NCBI RefSeq assembly: GCF_037646455.1 | Contig: NZ_JBBIXN010000004.1 | Location: forward strand, 248,001 to 312,000 | DNA from: Draconibacterium mangrovi_A | GTDB lineage: Bacteria; Bacteroidota; Bacteroidia; Bacteroidales; Prolixibacteraceae | DNA length: 64,000 bases | Direction: 5' to 3' | In this document: piece after piece, positions 34,666-43,488 of the stretch | Numbering within the stretch: the stretch's first letter is position 1 | Layout: the number at the start of each line of letters is the position of its first letter | Program-made: the position numbers and the translations under genes | The notes under the pieces: generated by a model | Databases searched by the model: none | Seen by the model: only the letters and a program-made list of their open reading frames with translations | Told to the model about the DNA's origin: nothing

Positions 34666-35688
34666 ATGAGAATGATACAACTCAGATACCAACCCTACGA
34701 ATTGCAACTAAAACACGCTTTTAATCTCGCAACAAGTTCGCGAACTACAACACCTGTAATGTTGGTGGAATTGGAGTTGGATGGAATTATCGGTTATGGA
34801 GAAGCGTCGATGCCACCGTACCTGGGCGAATCGCACGAAACGGTTTCACGTTTTTTGGCGAAGGTCGATCTTACCGGTTTTAAGGATCCTTTCCGAATGG
34901 ATGAGATCTTGGAATACGTTGACAAACTTGACCAGGGAAACAGGGCTGCAAAAGCGGCTGTGGATATCGCCTTACATGATCTGGTAGGCAAAATCATGAA
35001 CCTGCCCTGGTATCGTATCTGGGGATTGAACCTGGAAGCAACGCCTTATACTTCGTTTACCATAGGGATAGATACACCTGAAGTAGTTGTTGAAAAAATC
35101 AGGGAAGCTGAAGCTTTTAAAATTCTAAAGGTGAAACTGGGACGCGACAATGACAAGGAAATGATAGAAACAATACGATCAGTCACTGATGTGCCGCTTT
35201 GTGTTGATGCAAATCAGGGCTGGACGGATAAGCAAATGGCGCTGGACATGATCCACTGGTTAAATGAAAAAGGGATTGTGTTTGTTGAACAACCCATGCC
35301 AAAAGAGCAATTTGATGACATGGCCTGGTTAACAGCTCACAGTCCGTTGCCTACAATCGCCGATGAGGCTTTTCAGAGAGTGCAAGATATTCCACGTTTT
35401 AAAGATGTGTACACCGGTATAAATATTAAACTGATGAAAAGTACTGGCATGCGTGAAGCGAAAAAAATGGTGGATGTGGCACGTGCTCTTAATATGAAAG
35501 TGATGCTTGGCTGCATGACTGAAACTTCCTGCGCGGTTTCGGCAGCCGCACAACTATCGCCATTGGTTGATTGGGCTGACCTGGATGGTGCTTTGTTGAT
35601 CAGCAATGATATTTTTGAGGGGATGAAAGTTAATAATGGAAAGATCATTTTAAATAGTCTGCCGGGAATTGGTGTTACAAAATGCTAA
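34666..35688 (+). CDS. L-Ala-D/L-Glu (dipeptide) epimerase, enolase superfamily
   Basis: 340 residues. The enolase-superfamily barrel carries the catalytic lysines in LKVKLG (about residues 160-165) and NIKLMKS (about 250), and the metal ligands in DANQGW, FVEQP and IADEA. IGYGEASMPPYLGES is the expected capping-domain loop of dipeptide epimerases. The enzyme epimerises L-Ala-D-Glu, freed from cell-wall peptides, to L-Ala-L-Glu for catabolism. Its placement beside murQ, SpoIID and AmpG-like genes supports a cell-wall recycling role. Specificity within the family varies, so the exact dipeptide is inferred. Confidence 0.9.
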   Translation: MRMIQLRYQPYELQLKHAFNLATSSRTTTPVMLVELELDGIIGYGEASMPPYLGESHETVSRFLAKVDLTGFKDPFRMDEILEYVDKLDQGNRAAKAAVDIALHDLVGKIMNLPWYRIWGLNLEATPYTSFTIGIDTPEVVVEKIREAEAFKILKVKLGRDNDKEMIETIRSVTDVPLCVDANQGWTDKQMALDMIHWLNEKGIVFVEQPMPKEQFDDMAWLTAHSPLPTIADEAFQRVQDIPRFKDVYTGINIKLMKSTGMREAKKMVDVARALNMKVMLGCMTETSCAVSAAAQLSPLVDWADLDGALLISNDIFEGMKVNNGKIILNSLPGIGVTKC

Positions 35689-35732
35689 TCTTTGTTATCC
35701 GCTAAGCATTTTGAAATTGTTGTTTCGTTATC

Positions 35733-36536
35733 TTATTGATTGTAATTATCCAGAACTGACCGAACTGATCCGTGAAGCAACAGCAAACGCCTGGCTTCTT
35801 CGTACTCCATGTGGGTTTCATCCATGATCATTTTCGATCCACGCTCTATGAGTTTTTTGTTGGTAAGTTGCATATCTATCATTTTGTTTCCCTTCACCCG
35901 GCCCAGTTTAATCATCAGTGAAGTCGTGATCATATTAAGTACCATTTTTTGGGCGGTTCCGGCTTTCATTCGTGTACTTCCCGTAACAAATTCCGGTCCC
36001 ACAATAGGTTCGATTGCAATGTCGACCACTTTGGCAATGTCGGAATTTGGGTTACAAGTAATACATGCCGTAAGTAAGCCATTGCAATTGGCATCTTTTA
36101 GTGCTCCAATAACATAAGGTGTGCCTCCCGATGCCGCAATGCCAACCACTGTATCTTTTTTATTTATGTGGTATTTTTCAAGCTCGTTCCAGCCGCCATG
36201 GATGTTGTCTTCGGCCGCTTCAACGGCTTTTCTTATGGCTTTGTCGCCACCGGCAATAAGACCTACGACCACACCGTGCGGCATTCCGTATGTCGGTGGT
36301 ATTTCAGAAGCATCCAAGATTCCCAGTCGGCCACTGGTACCTGCACCGATGTAGAAAAGCCGTCCACCGGTATTAACACGATTAATCAGTAATTCAACCA
36401 GTTTCTCAACTTTTTCAATCTCATTCTGAACAGCAAGGTGAACTTTGGCATCTTCGTTATTTATGTTGGTCAGAATTTCTTTTATCGACATATTTTCAAG
36501 ATGATCATATAACGAATTGGTTTCGGTAATACTCAC
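35733..36536 (-). CDS. murQ: N-acetylmuramic acid 6-phosphate etherase
   Basis: 267 residues from a GTG start at 36536, which preserves the conserved opening ITETNSLYDHLENMS; an ATG 45 bases later would remove it. The SIS fold contains LFYIGAGTSGRLGILDASEIPPTYG (sugar-phosphate site), EAAEDNIHGG and FVTGSTRMKAGTAQKMVLNMI. The enzyme cleaves the lactyl ether of MurNAc-6-phosphate to GlcNAc-6-phosphate and lactate. The gene is on the strand opposite to the rest of the salvage cluster, between the epimerase and glycosyltransferase genes. Somewhat shorter than the E. coli enzyme, as is common in Bacteroidota. Confidence 0.95.
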   Translation of the reverse strand: MSITETNSLYDHLENMSIKEILTNINNEDAKVHLAVQNEIEKVEKLVELLINRVNTGGRLFYIGAGTSGRLGILDASEIPPTYGMPHGVVVGLIAGGDKAIRKAVEAAEDNIHGGWNELEKYHINKKDTVVGIAASGGTPYVIGALKDANCNGLLTACITCNPNSDIAKVVDIAIEPIVGPEFVTGSTRMKAGTAQKMVLNMITTSLMIKLGRVKGNKMIDMQLTNKKLIERGSKMIMDETHMEYEEARRLLLLHGSVRSVLDNYNQ

Positions 36537-36705
36537 TTTTTTCTACTTTTTGTTGTACGATAAAAATACGATAAAAGAGCTATTATGTATGTATTCCTTT
36601 ATATTTGTTCGTGCCTGCATTCTTGATTTCATTTTGAATGCTAGATAAAATTATACCACAGGACTAAAAATTAAATATGTTTCGGACTAAATTCAATTCC
36701 AACCA

Positions 36706-38265
36706 ATGAGAACAAATATAATATTGCATTATTCTGAAACTTCAGGATACGATACGACCGGCTTTTTACGGACCATGAAATCAGTGTTCAATCAGACCGA
36801 ATCTAACTTTGAAGTCACAATTATTAATGATTCCTCGAAGAATATCTCAAAGGATGTTGAGGCGATCAACCAAAAAAATAATATGGTCAACTTCATTGAA
36901 TATGAAGATGAACCACATGCTGTGCAATTGGAAAAAGCGTTCACTGACAGCAATGCTGATGCCCAGCTCTACATTGATAATCGGACGGAGAAAGTTGTAC
37001 TGAAAAGAAGTGTACTTGAACTGTGTGTACTTGCGGTAACGAACAACAAAAATGTTGGAATGATTTACGGCGATTACGAAATTACGGCAAACGATGAAGT
37101 TAAGGAAGTTCGTTTGTTAAAACATCATCTAGGCCGGGTACGCGATAACCAGGATTTTGGAAGGGTATTCTTTGTGACCTCTGAAGCACTTGAAAACAGT
37201 GAATCGCTTTCCGCCGATACGAAATTCAATGCTTTGTATGATCTGCGTTTGAAGATTTCGGAAAAGTACGAACTGCTGCACATTGCCAACCGATATGCAG
37301 GTTCTTTGTATCGCGTTGTATCGCAGGCAAAAGCACACAATGTATTCGATTATCTTTTGGCCAGTAAAGACAGTCAGCTTGAAGCTGAAACGATTTTGAG
37401 CGGACACTTAAGACGTATTGGTGCTTATCTCGAACCGGGAGCTCATTATTCAAATCGCCCGGCGGCAAACTCCGTAGCAACATTAAAAGCTTCGGTGATC
37501 ATTCCCGTAAATAACCGACCTGAATTTATTTACGATGCCATTGAAAGTGTTCAGGCACAAACGGTCCAGGAAGTGGAAGTGATTGTGGTTGTAAACGGGG
37601 GAGACGATGATCCAACCGTAGAATCAGTAAAAAACTATTTGCCCGGCGGTAAAAAATACGATGCCGGCAAACCTGAAGTTCATTTGCTGATACACGATAT
37701 GAATAACCTGGGGTTGTGTTTTAACTCAGGTGCGAAAATAGCCAGAGGAGAATACTACGTTCAGCTTGATTCTGATGATCGTCTGACTCCGGATGCCGTT
37801 GAGAAAGTACTGGAAGTTTACAATAGCGATCCAAAAATCGGGATGGTGATCGGTTCTTATGAAGTCTGGGAAAAAGATGCCGACGGCAGTATCAACCGAA
37901 TGGAAGAGATTCCGGTGGTAACGCATGATGAATGGACGGAAGAAAACGGCCGCAATAACTTGCTGCGTATTAATGGAGCCGGCGCTCCGCGTTCAATCCC
38001 GATAGCGCTGATAAAAGAAATTGGATTCAGTATGAATGAAGAGCCTTTTGCTAGAAACTATGGCGAAGATTACCAGATGGTGATGAAAATCAGCGAACGC
38101 CACCGCATTGGCCGTGTTTGGGATCCCATCTACAAAGTGATCCGTCATTCGGGCGGTACCGATCACAGCATCGATCAGAATACCATTGATAGGAACGATG
38201 AAGCCAAAGATTTTATGCGAAAAGAAAGTATTCTGCGTCGCATTGAACTCAACAAGAAGAACTAA
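36706..38265 (+). CDS. Family 2 glycosyltransferase with a degenerate second GT-A domain
   Basis: 519 residues. The C-terminal half (about residues 260-500) is a full GT-A fold: ASVIIPVNNRPEFIYDAIESVQAQT, NNLGLCFNSGAKIARGEYYVQLDSDDRL with the metal-binding DSDD. The N-terminal half (about 1-200) repeats the same pattern (IILHYSETSGYDTTGFLRTMKSVFNQT, FEVTIINDSS) but its Asp motif is replaced by YIDNRTEK, so it is probably inactive. No membrane segment is visible. The gene is 8 bp upstream of the sugar kinase, in an operon with the SpoIID and AmpG-like genes; the acceptor is unknown. A TATATTTG box occurs at 36600-36607. Confidence 0.85.
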   Translation: MRTNIILHYSETSGYDTTGFLRTMKSVFNQTESNFEVTIINDSSKNISKDVEAINQKNNMVNFIEYEDEPHAVQLEKAFTDSNADAQLYIDNRTEKVVLKRSVLELCVLAVTNNKNVGMIYGDYEITANDEVKEVRLLKHHLGRVRDNQDFGRVFFVTSEALENSESLSADTKFNALYDLRLKISEKYELLHIANRYAGSLYRVVSQAKAHNVFDYLLASKDSQLEAETILSGHLRRIGAYLEPGAHYSNRPAANSVATLKASVIIPVNNRPEFIYDAIESVQAQTVQEVEVIVVVNGGDDDPTVESVKNYLPGGKKYDAGKPEVHLLIHDMNNLGLCFNSGAKIARGEYYVQLDSDDRLTPDAVEKVLEVYNSDPKIGMVIGSYEVWEKDADGSINRMEEIPVVTHDEWTEENGRNNLLRINGAGAPRSIPIALIKEIGFSMNEEPFARNYGEDYQMVMKISERHRIGRVWDPIYKVIRHSGGTDHSIDQNTIDRNDEAKDFMRKESILRRIELNKKN

Positions 38266-38273
38266 AAAGTAAC

Positions 38274-39452
38274 ATGGATAAAAGTCCTTTATTAATTGGT
38301 ATCGACGGTGGAGCTACAAAAGTAAGCGCTTGGCAAATAGTGTACGACGCGCAGCATTCGACTTTTGTGCTAGGTGCTGCAAATGCTGTAAAATCTTATC
38401 GCGAAATAGACGGTTTTATACCCAATTTCAAACCGGTGGAATTAACTGTTCAGCTAAATGAGCGAACTTCTGAAATTCGTCCGACGGACGAAGAAAAGCA
38501 GCAGGCAGCTGTTTATGTGGAGGCTTGTGCTCAGGCAGTTTATGAATTGTCACAGCAAACCGATCGGCGGGAAGTTCTGATCGGAATAGGAATGCCCGGA
38601 TTGAAAACGGATAACAAACACGGGATTGCCGTAGTGGCAAACGGACCACGTATGGTGGATTATGCCGACCGGCTGGAACAACGTTTAAAAGAGTTGGGAA
38701 TTCAACCGGCTTCACCAATTGCACACCTTGGTAGTGATGCTGACTATTGTGGAATTGGCGAGAATTATGCCGGTGAAGGATTATTTCGTTCGGCCTCAAA
38801 CGCCTATTACCTTGGAGGCGGAACCGGTGTTGCCGATGCCATGAAACTGGATGGTGAACTGGTGACATTCGACAATGCCAAAGAATGGATAGCCAAAACC
38901 TGGGAAATGAAAAGTGCCGAAGGAATTTCGCTTGAACTGGTAACTTCGGTGAGCGGGATACAGCGCACCTATGCCGGATTTTCGGGAAAATCGTTGGAAG
39001 AACTGAATGAGGCCGGCATTTATCCCTTGCAGATCTCAAAGCTGGCGAAAAATGGCGAACAGGCGGCCATCGATACTTTCGAGGTAGTAAACCAAAACCT
39101 GGCCCTATTGCTTTACGAGCGTATTGTAACGCTGAACCAGGGATGGAAAGACCTTTTCGATTTTGTGAATCCGAATAAACCGGTTTTGAATCCGGAACAT
39201 CCAAACAAAGGAAAAATATTCGAGGTGCTGATCATTGGTCAGCGACTGGGCGATTTGTTTGATGATAAATACGGAAAAGAGATCGTTCGAAAACCTGTTC
39301 TGGAGCAGTTACACAATTTGATTCAAAATTCAGCTTTTTTGTCAGAGGAGGTAAAAGAACATTATAAAGATATTAATGCCGTTGTTCAGGTATCAAAACT
39401 CAGGGAAGCACCTGCATTAGGTGCTGGTGTGGATGCTTTTTTAACACGATAA
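38274..39452 (+). CDS. ASKHA-fold sugar kinase (ROK/BadF type), candidate amino-sugar kinase
   Basis: 392 residues. Phosphate 1 motif IGIDGGATKVSAW (about residues 8-20), GIGMPGLKTDNKHGIAVVANGP (acidic substrate-binding region) and adenosine-side YYLGGGTGVADAM are visible. Family members phosphorylate hexoses or N-acetylhexosamines. In Tannerella a MurK kinase sits beside MurQ and a transporter; the neighbourhood here (MurQ, AmpG-like permease, SpoIID) makes phosphorylation of MurNAc, anhydro-MurNAc or GlcNAc the best guess. It is 8 bp after the glycosyltransferase and 6 bp before the SpoIID gene. Specificity is inferred from context only. Confidence 0.75.
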   Translation: MDKSPLLIGIDGGATKVSAWQIVYDAQHSTFVLGAANAVKSYREIDGFIPNFKPVELTVQLNERTSEIRPTDEEKQQAAVYVEACAQAVYELSQQTDRREVLIGIGMPGLKTDNKHGIAVVANGPRMVDYADRLEQRLKELGIQPASPIAHLGSDADYCGIGENYAGEGLFRSASNAYYLGGGTGVADAMKLDGELVTFDNAKEWIAKTWEMKSAEGISLELVTSVSGIQRTYAGFSGKSLEELNEAGIYPLQISKLAKNGEQAAIDTFEVVNQNLALLLYERIVTLNQGWKDLFDFVNPNKPVLNPEHPNKGKIFEVLIIGQRLGDLFDDKYGKEIVRKPVLEQLHNLIQNSAFLSEEVKEHYKDINAVVQVSKLREAPALGAGVDAFLTR

Positions 39453-39458
39453 GCCGAA

Positions 39459-40793
39459 ATGATGCAACATCCTGAAATAGCAGTTGGAATAATGAGCGGT
39501 GATACCATCGAATTCAGTTTTAATGGTCGATACCGTTTGCCTCATGTCGATTGGTTTTTCGAGGGAGACTTGTCTGCTTCGGTTGTAGACGACAAGGTTC
39601 GGCTGGCTAACTCTTCGATAGCTGAAACGGAATTACTTTTTGTTCCTGAAAAGTATTCCGATAGTGCTTTTGAGTTGAAAAACGTTACCATTGGCGTTAA
39701 TTTTCATTGGGAACAACAGGAAAATCAAAAGTTTAAAGGTGCACTGAAACTGATTGTCGAGAATGGCAAATTATCGGCAATAAACGTACTGCCGGTCGAA
39801 GATTACCTGATCAGTGTGATTTCCTCGGAAATGAGTGCCAACAGCTCGCTGGAGCTTTTGAAAGCGCACGCCATTATTTCGCGAAGCTGGTTGATTGCAC
39901 AAATCGACAAGCAGGAAAAGATCACATCTGAAATCGCTGACTATGAAAGTGCTTTTGTTTCGGATGATGAATATATAAAGTGGTACGACCGCGAAGATCA
40001 TGCGAATTTTCATGTGTGTGCCGATGACCATTGTCAGCGTTACCAGGGAATCACGCGTGCAAATAATCCCAACGTAGTGAAAGCAGTAAATGAAACTTCG
40101 GGAGTTATTCTCACCTACGACGGTAAAGTTTGCGATGCCCGCTTTTCGAAATGTTGTGGTGGAGTGGCCGAATTGTTCAAGAATTGCTGGGAACCGGTAA
40201 ATCATCCGTATTTGACGACTGTAGTCGATAATCCCAAATTTCCGGAAGGTTTTGAAGCTGATCTTACGATTGAGAAAAACGCAGTTGCCTGGCTGAATAA
40301 CACTCCGGAAGCTTTTTGTAACACCGACGACGAAGTGGTGCTTAAACAGGTGCTTAACGATTACGACCGGTCGGCCAAAGATTTTTACCGCTGGAAAGTG
40401 GAATATACAAATCAGGAATTATCAGAACTGATTCTGCGACGTTCCGGTCATGATTTCGGAACGATCCTCGACCTCATACCGGTTGAACGGGGAACTTCAG
40501 CCCGCCTGATTCGGTTGAAAATTGTTGGTTCGAAAAAGGCGCTGACCGTTGGAAAAGAACTGGAAATACGTCGCTGGCTCAGTGAATCGCACCTGTATAG
40601 CTCGGCTTTTAGCATCGAACAACGGGAAGTTGAGGATGGCGTTCCGGGAAAATTTATTTTGCACGGTGCCGGTTGGGGACATGGTGTTGGTCTTTGTCAG
40701 ATCGGTGCGGCGGTAATGGGCCACAAAGGATATAAATACGACGAGATCCTGCACCATTATTTTAAAAATATAACTTTGGAAAGCAGGTATTAA
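39459..40793 (+). CDS. SpoIID/LytB-domain protein (peptidoglycan lytic type), no visible signal peptide
   Basis: 444 residues. The SpoIID signature is clear: LPVEDYLISVISSEMSANSSLELLKAHAIISRSW (about residues 108-142), RFSKCCGGVAELF in place of the serine-rich turn, and GAGWGHGVGLCQIGAAVMGHKGYKYDEILHHYF near the end. SpoIID cleaves denuded glycan strands as a lytic transglycosylase; LytB relatives enhance amidases. The protein starts MMQHPEIAVGIMSGDTIEF and shows no export signal, which is odd for an enzyme of this kind unless it acts on imported fragments. Operon with the kinase (6 bp) and AmpG-like gene. Confidence 0.9.
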   Translation: MMQHPEIAVGIMSGDTIEFSFNGRYRLPHVDWFFEGDLSASVVDDKVRLANSSIAETELLFVPEKYSDSAFELKNVTIGVNFHWEQQENQKFKGALKLIVENGKLSAINVLPVEDYLISVISSEMSANSSLELLKAHAIISRSWLIAQIDKQEKITSEIADYESAFVSDDEYIKWYDREDHANFHVCADDHCQRYQGITRANNPNVVKAVNETSGVILTYDGKVCDARFSKCCGGVAELFKNCWEPVNHPYLTTVVDNPKFPEGFEADLTIEKNAVAWLNNTPEAFCNTDDEVVLKQVLNDYDRSAKDFYRWKVEYTNQELSELILRRSGHDFGTILDLIPVERGTSARLIRLKIVGSKKALTVGKELEIRRWLSESHLYSSAFSIEQREVEDGVPGKFILHGAGWGHGVGLCQIGAAVMGHKGYKYDEILHHYFKNITLESRY

Positions 40794-40804
40794 TCATAAC
40801 AGCT

Positions 40805-40874
40805 GAGACGTCATTCCGAACTTGTTTCGGAATCTTCTTTTAGTTAGATGCTGAAAAGAATTCAGCATGACGTT
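40805..40874. repeat. REP-like palindromic repeat, copy A
   Basis: Two hairpins in 70 bases: TTCCGAA-CTTG-TTTCGGAA and ATGCTGAA-AAGA-TTCAGCAT, enclosed by the outer inverted ends CGTCAT and ATGACG. Part of it (GAACTTGTTTCGGAATCTTC) recurs on the other strand at 63911-63930 with two differences. It fills the gap between the SpoIID and AmpG-like genes. Confidence 0.65.
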
Positions 40875-40894
40875 CCTGGAATTAAAGAACAACT

Positions 40895-42742
40895 ATGTCA
40901 ACTAAATCAAAACAACGATCTCCCTGGTTTTGGATACCCACACTCTACTTCGCCGAAGGTATTCCATATGTAATTGTGATGACACTTTCTGTGATCATGT
41001 ACAAACGTTTGGGAATATCAAATGCTGACATTGCCTTGTACACCAGTTGGTTGTATCTGCCCTGGGTGATCAAGCCATTGTGGAGCCCGATTGTTGACAT
41101 ATTAAAAACTAAGCGATTCTGGATCATCATTATGCAGCTCGTAATTGGTGTCGGGTTGGCAGGTGTTGCCTTTACCATTCCGGTGGAACGGTTTTTTCAA
41201 TACACGCTGGCCTTTTTCTGGCTGATTGCTTTTAGCTCGGCTACACACGACATTGCCGCCGACGGCTATTACATGCTCGAACTGTCTGACGGCGACCAGG
41301 CCTTTTTTGTGGGAATTCGCAGCACATTCTATCGTTTTGCCATGCTTACTGGTCAGGGATTACTGGTGATACTTGCCGGAAGTCTCGAAACTTTTACCGG
41401 CTTGCAACCGCTGAAAGTGGAGGTGCAGGCACTGCCGGCTGAAGTAAAAACGGTTGATTTTAATACATCCGAATTTCAGGATTTGCAACAGGAGGGAGAA
41501 ACTTATTTTGTTTCGGAGAACGAATTGACAATCCCTATAGGGAAAGTTGACGGTGCTGATGCCGACAGTGTTTTTCATGTAGTTAACCAATGGAATATTG
41601 ATAATCAGTTTTACCCGGCCGATGAAACGATTAAGAAAGACCAAAAAGTGTCGTGGTGGCATCAAGTTGTGGCGGAACCAATGGAAGGATTTCTTCGAAA
41701 AATCTTTAAAGCCGAAGTTCCTACTTTGAGTGATGAAGTTGGAAATTATGCCATAATCCCGATACGACTCTCGAATCAGCCCGAACCAAACCAGGTGCAG
41801 GTCCTAAATTTTGGGTACGAAAAAGGTGATAAGAGTATAAAGCTGATACGCGAATACCGTTATGAATTTAGTGATAAGAACTGGGACAAACCGGCTTTTG
41901 CGGTCGTACAGCTCGATTCAAAACTTGATCGACCAACTACCGCTTCCTTTATTGGTCGTTCGGGAAATATCAGTTTTGCCTGGTCGGTGGTATTCATGGT
42001 CATTGCAGCCATGTTCGTGTTGTTTTTTATTTACCACCGTTTTATTCTTCCGCGTCCGGCTTCCGACGTGCCAAACAAAGCTGAAGGTAGCGGAGTACTT
42101 ACCGAATTTCTAAAGACTTTTGCCAGCTTCTTTCAGAAAAAACAGATTGGTGTGGCCATTCTTTTTATGTTGCTCTACCGCCTTGCCGAGTCGCAGTTGG
42201 TAAAACTGGCATCGCCGTTTTTACTCGATGCCCGTGAAGTTGGTGGCCTGGGACTGACTACAGGCGATCTTGGTTTAGTGTACGGAACAGCCGGTATGAT
42301 CGCGTTAACGATTGGAGGTATTCTTGGGGGAGTGGTAGCTTCCCGAAACGGTTTAAAATATTGGATATGGTGGATGGCACTGGCCATTAATTTACCCAAT
42401 TTGGCTTATTTGCTGTTGTCGCTTTTTACGCCCGAATCGTTGTGGTATGTGGCTGCCGCAGTGGTGATTGAGCAGTTTGGCTACGGTTTTGGTTTTACGG
42501 CTTACATGCTTTATATGATCTACATTTCACAAGGAAAATACAAAACGGCGCACTACGCTTTAACCACCGGTTTTATGGCGCTCGGAATGATGATCCCGGG
42601 AATGATCAGCGGATGGTTGCAGGAGATTGTTGGCTATCAAAACTTTTTTATCTGGGTGATGATCTGTACGATCCCCATATTTTTGGTGTTGCCTTTCCTG
42701 AAAATCGATCCTGAATTTGGTATTCGCAAAAAAGAATATTGA
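40895..42742 (+). CDS. AmpG-like MFS permease with a large extracytoplasmic insertion
   Basis: 615 residues. The N-terminal half has six helices with WIPTLYFAEGIPYVIVMTLSVIMYKRLG and SSATHDIAADGYYMLEL, characteristic of AmpG-type permeases that import anhydro-muropeptides or amino sugars. Between the two halves lies a soluble insertion of about 190 residues (about 170-360), rich in beta-type segments, which ordinary AmpG lacks. The C-terminal half (about 362-610) has the remaining helices. Last gene of the glycosyltransferase-kinase-SpoIID-permease group. Cargo is inferred from the family and from murQ and epimerase nearby. Confidence 0.88.
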   Translation: MSTKSKQRSPWFWIPTLYFAEGIPYVIVMTLSVIMYKRLGISNADIALYTSWLYLPWVIKPLWSPIVDILKTKRFWIIIMQLVIGVGLAGVAFTIPVERFFQYTLAFFWLIAFSSATHDIAADGYYMLELSDGDQAFFVGIRSTFYRFAMLTGQGLLVILAGSLETFTGLQPLKVEVQALPAEVKTVDFNTSEFQDLQQEGETYFVSENELTIPIGKVDGADADSVFHVVNQWNIDNQFYPADETIKKDQKVSWWHQVVAEPMEGFLRKIFKAEVPTLSDEVGNYAIIPIRLSNQPEPNQVQVLNFGYEKGDKSIKLIREYRYEFSDKNWDKPAFAVVQLDSKLDRPTTASFIGRSGNISFAWSVVFMVIAAMFVLFFIYHRFILPRPASDVPNKAEGSGVLTEFLKTFASFFQKKQIGVAILFMLLYRLAESQLVKLASPFLLDAREVGGLGLTTGDLGLVYGTAGMIALTIGGILGGVVASRNGLKYWIWWMALAINLPNLAYLLLSLFTPESLWYVAAAVVIEQFGYGFGFTAYMLYMIYISQGKYKTAHYALTTGFMALGMMIPGMISGWLQEIVGYQNFFIWVMICTIPIFLVLPFLKIDPEFGIRKKEY

Positions 42743-42845
42743 AAAGGTATTTCTGATCGTTTTTATACTCTGGAAAATACAGTTTCTGTGAGCATATCTA
42801 CTTAAATTATCCTACTTTTAGGGTTTTCAAAAAAAATCGATAAAA

Positions 42846-43379
42846 ATGGAAGACTTAACAGTAGGAACACGTGTAGAACATCCACGTTATGGTGAAGGTA
42901 TCATCAGCAGAGATAACCTGACAGCCTATGAAATATTTTTTGAGCGAGGCGGTAAAATCGAGATCACAAAACGAAATACCGACCTGAATGTTTTACAAGC
43001 TAATGATGCCGCTCCAAAATCAACGTTGTCGATAAAAGAAATCGAAAAAGTGATGAGCTACGTGCTCGATAAATACGGAGCGCTGAACGAAGTGGTGCCA
43101 CTCGGTGAAAAATGGCAGGGCGGAATAATGAAATTACAGCCTGCAAATCCCGAGCTTCAACCTAAGGAAATTCCGGTGGAGACTTTTTTTCATAAAATTG
43201 TGATGTTACGTGACCGTTTGCGGGTGCTCGAGCAAAACATTAACAGCAACAAGTCGCTGACTGACGAGGAAAAAGTAGATATTCAACAATACATTACGCG
43301 GGCATATGGTTCTTTAACCACTTTCAACGTACTTTTTTCTGAAAAGGAACACTATTTTGTCGGATCAAAATCGAAGTAA
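42846..43379 (+). CDS. Conserved small protein with an N-terminal Tudor-like segment, function unknown
   Basis: 177 residues, no signal or membrane segment. The N-terminus VGTRVEHPRYGEGIISRDN resembles the small SH3/Tudor-type domain found at the end of UvrD/PcrA helicases (HPxFGxGxV), which binds RNA polymerase; the rest is helical and charged, with KEIEKVMSYVLDKYGALNEVVPLGEKWQGG and a C-terminal coiled segment MLRDRLRVLEQNINSNKSLTDEEK. This is a recurring Bacteroidota hypothetical protein. Monocistronic by appearance. The Tudor likeness is a visual match only. Confidence 0.75.
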   Translation: MEDLTVGTRVEHPRYGEGIISRDNLTAYEIFFERGGKIEITKRNTDLNVLQANDAAPKSTLSIKEIEKVMSYVLDKYGALNEVVPLGEKWQGGIMKLQPANPELQPKEIPVETFFHKIVMLRDRLRVLEQNINSNKSLTDEEKVDIQQYITRAYGSLTTFNVLFSEKEHYFVGSKSK

Positions 43380-43395
43380 TTAAATAATGATATAA

Positions 43396-43476
43396 GATTA
43401 ACGGTATAACATATAGGAAGGACTTAAACAAGATGAAAGTCTGCAATCGACATTCGTTAATCGATATTCAAAATCA
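43396..43476 (+). repeat. Intergenic repeat, copy 1 (GATTAACG ... CGTTAATC type)
   Basis: GATTAACGGT (43396-43405) and ATTCGTTAATC (43452-43462) form inverted ends, and the segment CTGCAATCG ... TTAATCGATATTC recurs before the Nudix gene at 44393-44446. The element ends about 12 bases before the esterase ATG. Confidence 0.5.
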
Positions 43477-43488
43477 AAAGATATAACA

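Noticed and set aside
38428..39204. 258-codon open frame on the minus strand
   Set aside because: It is the antisense shadow of the sugar kinase gene, with a proline- and arginine-rich composition and no recognisable domain.
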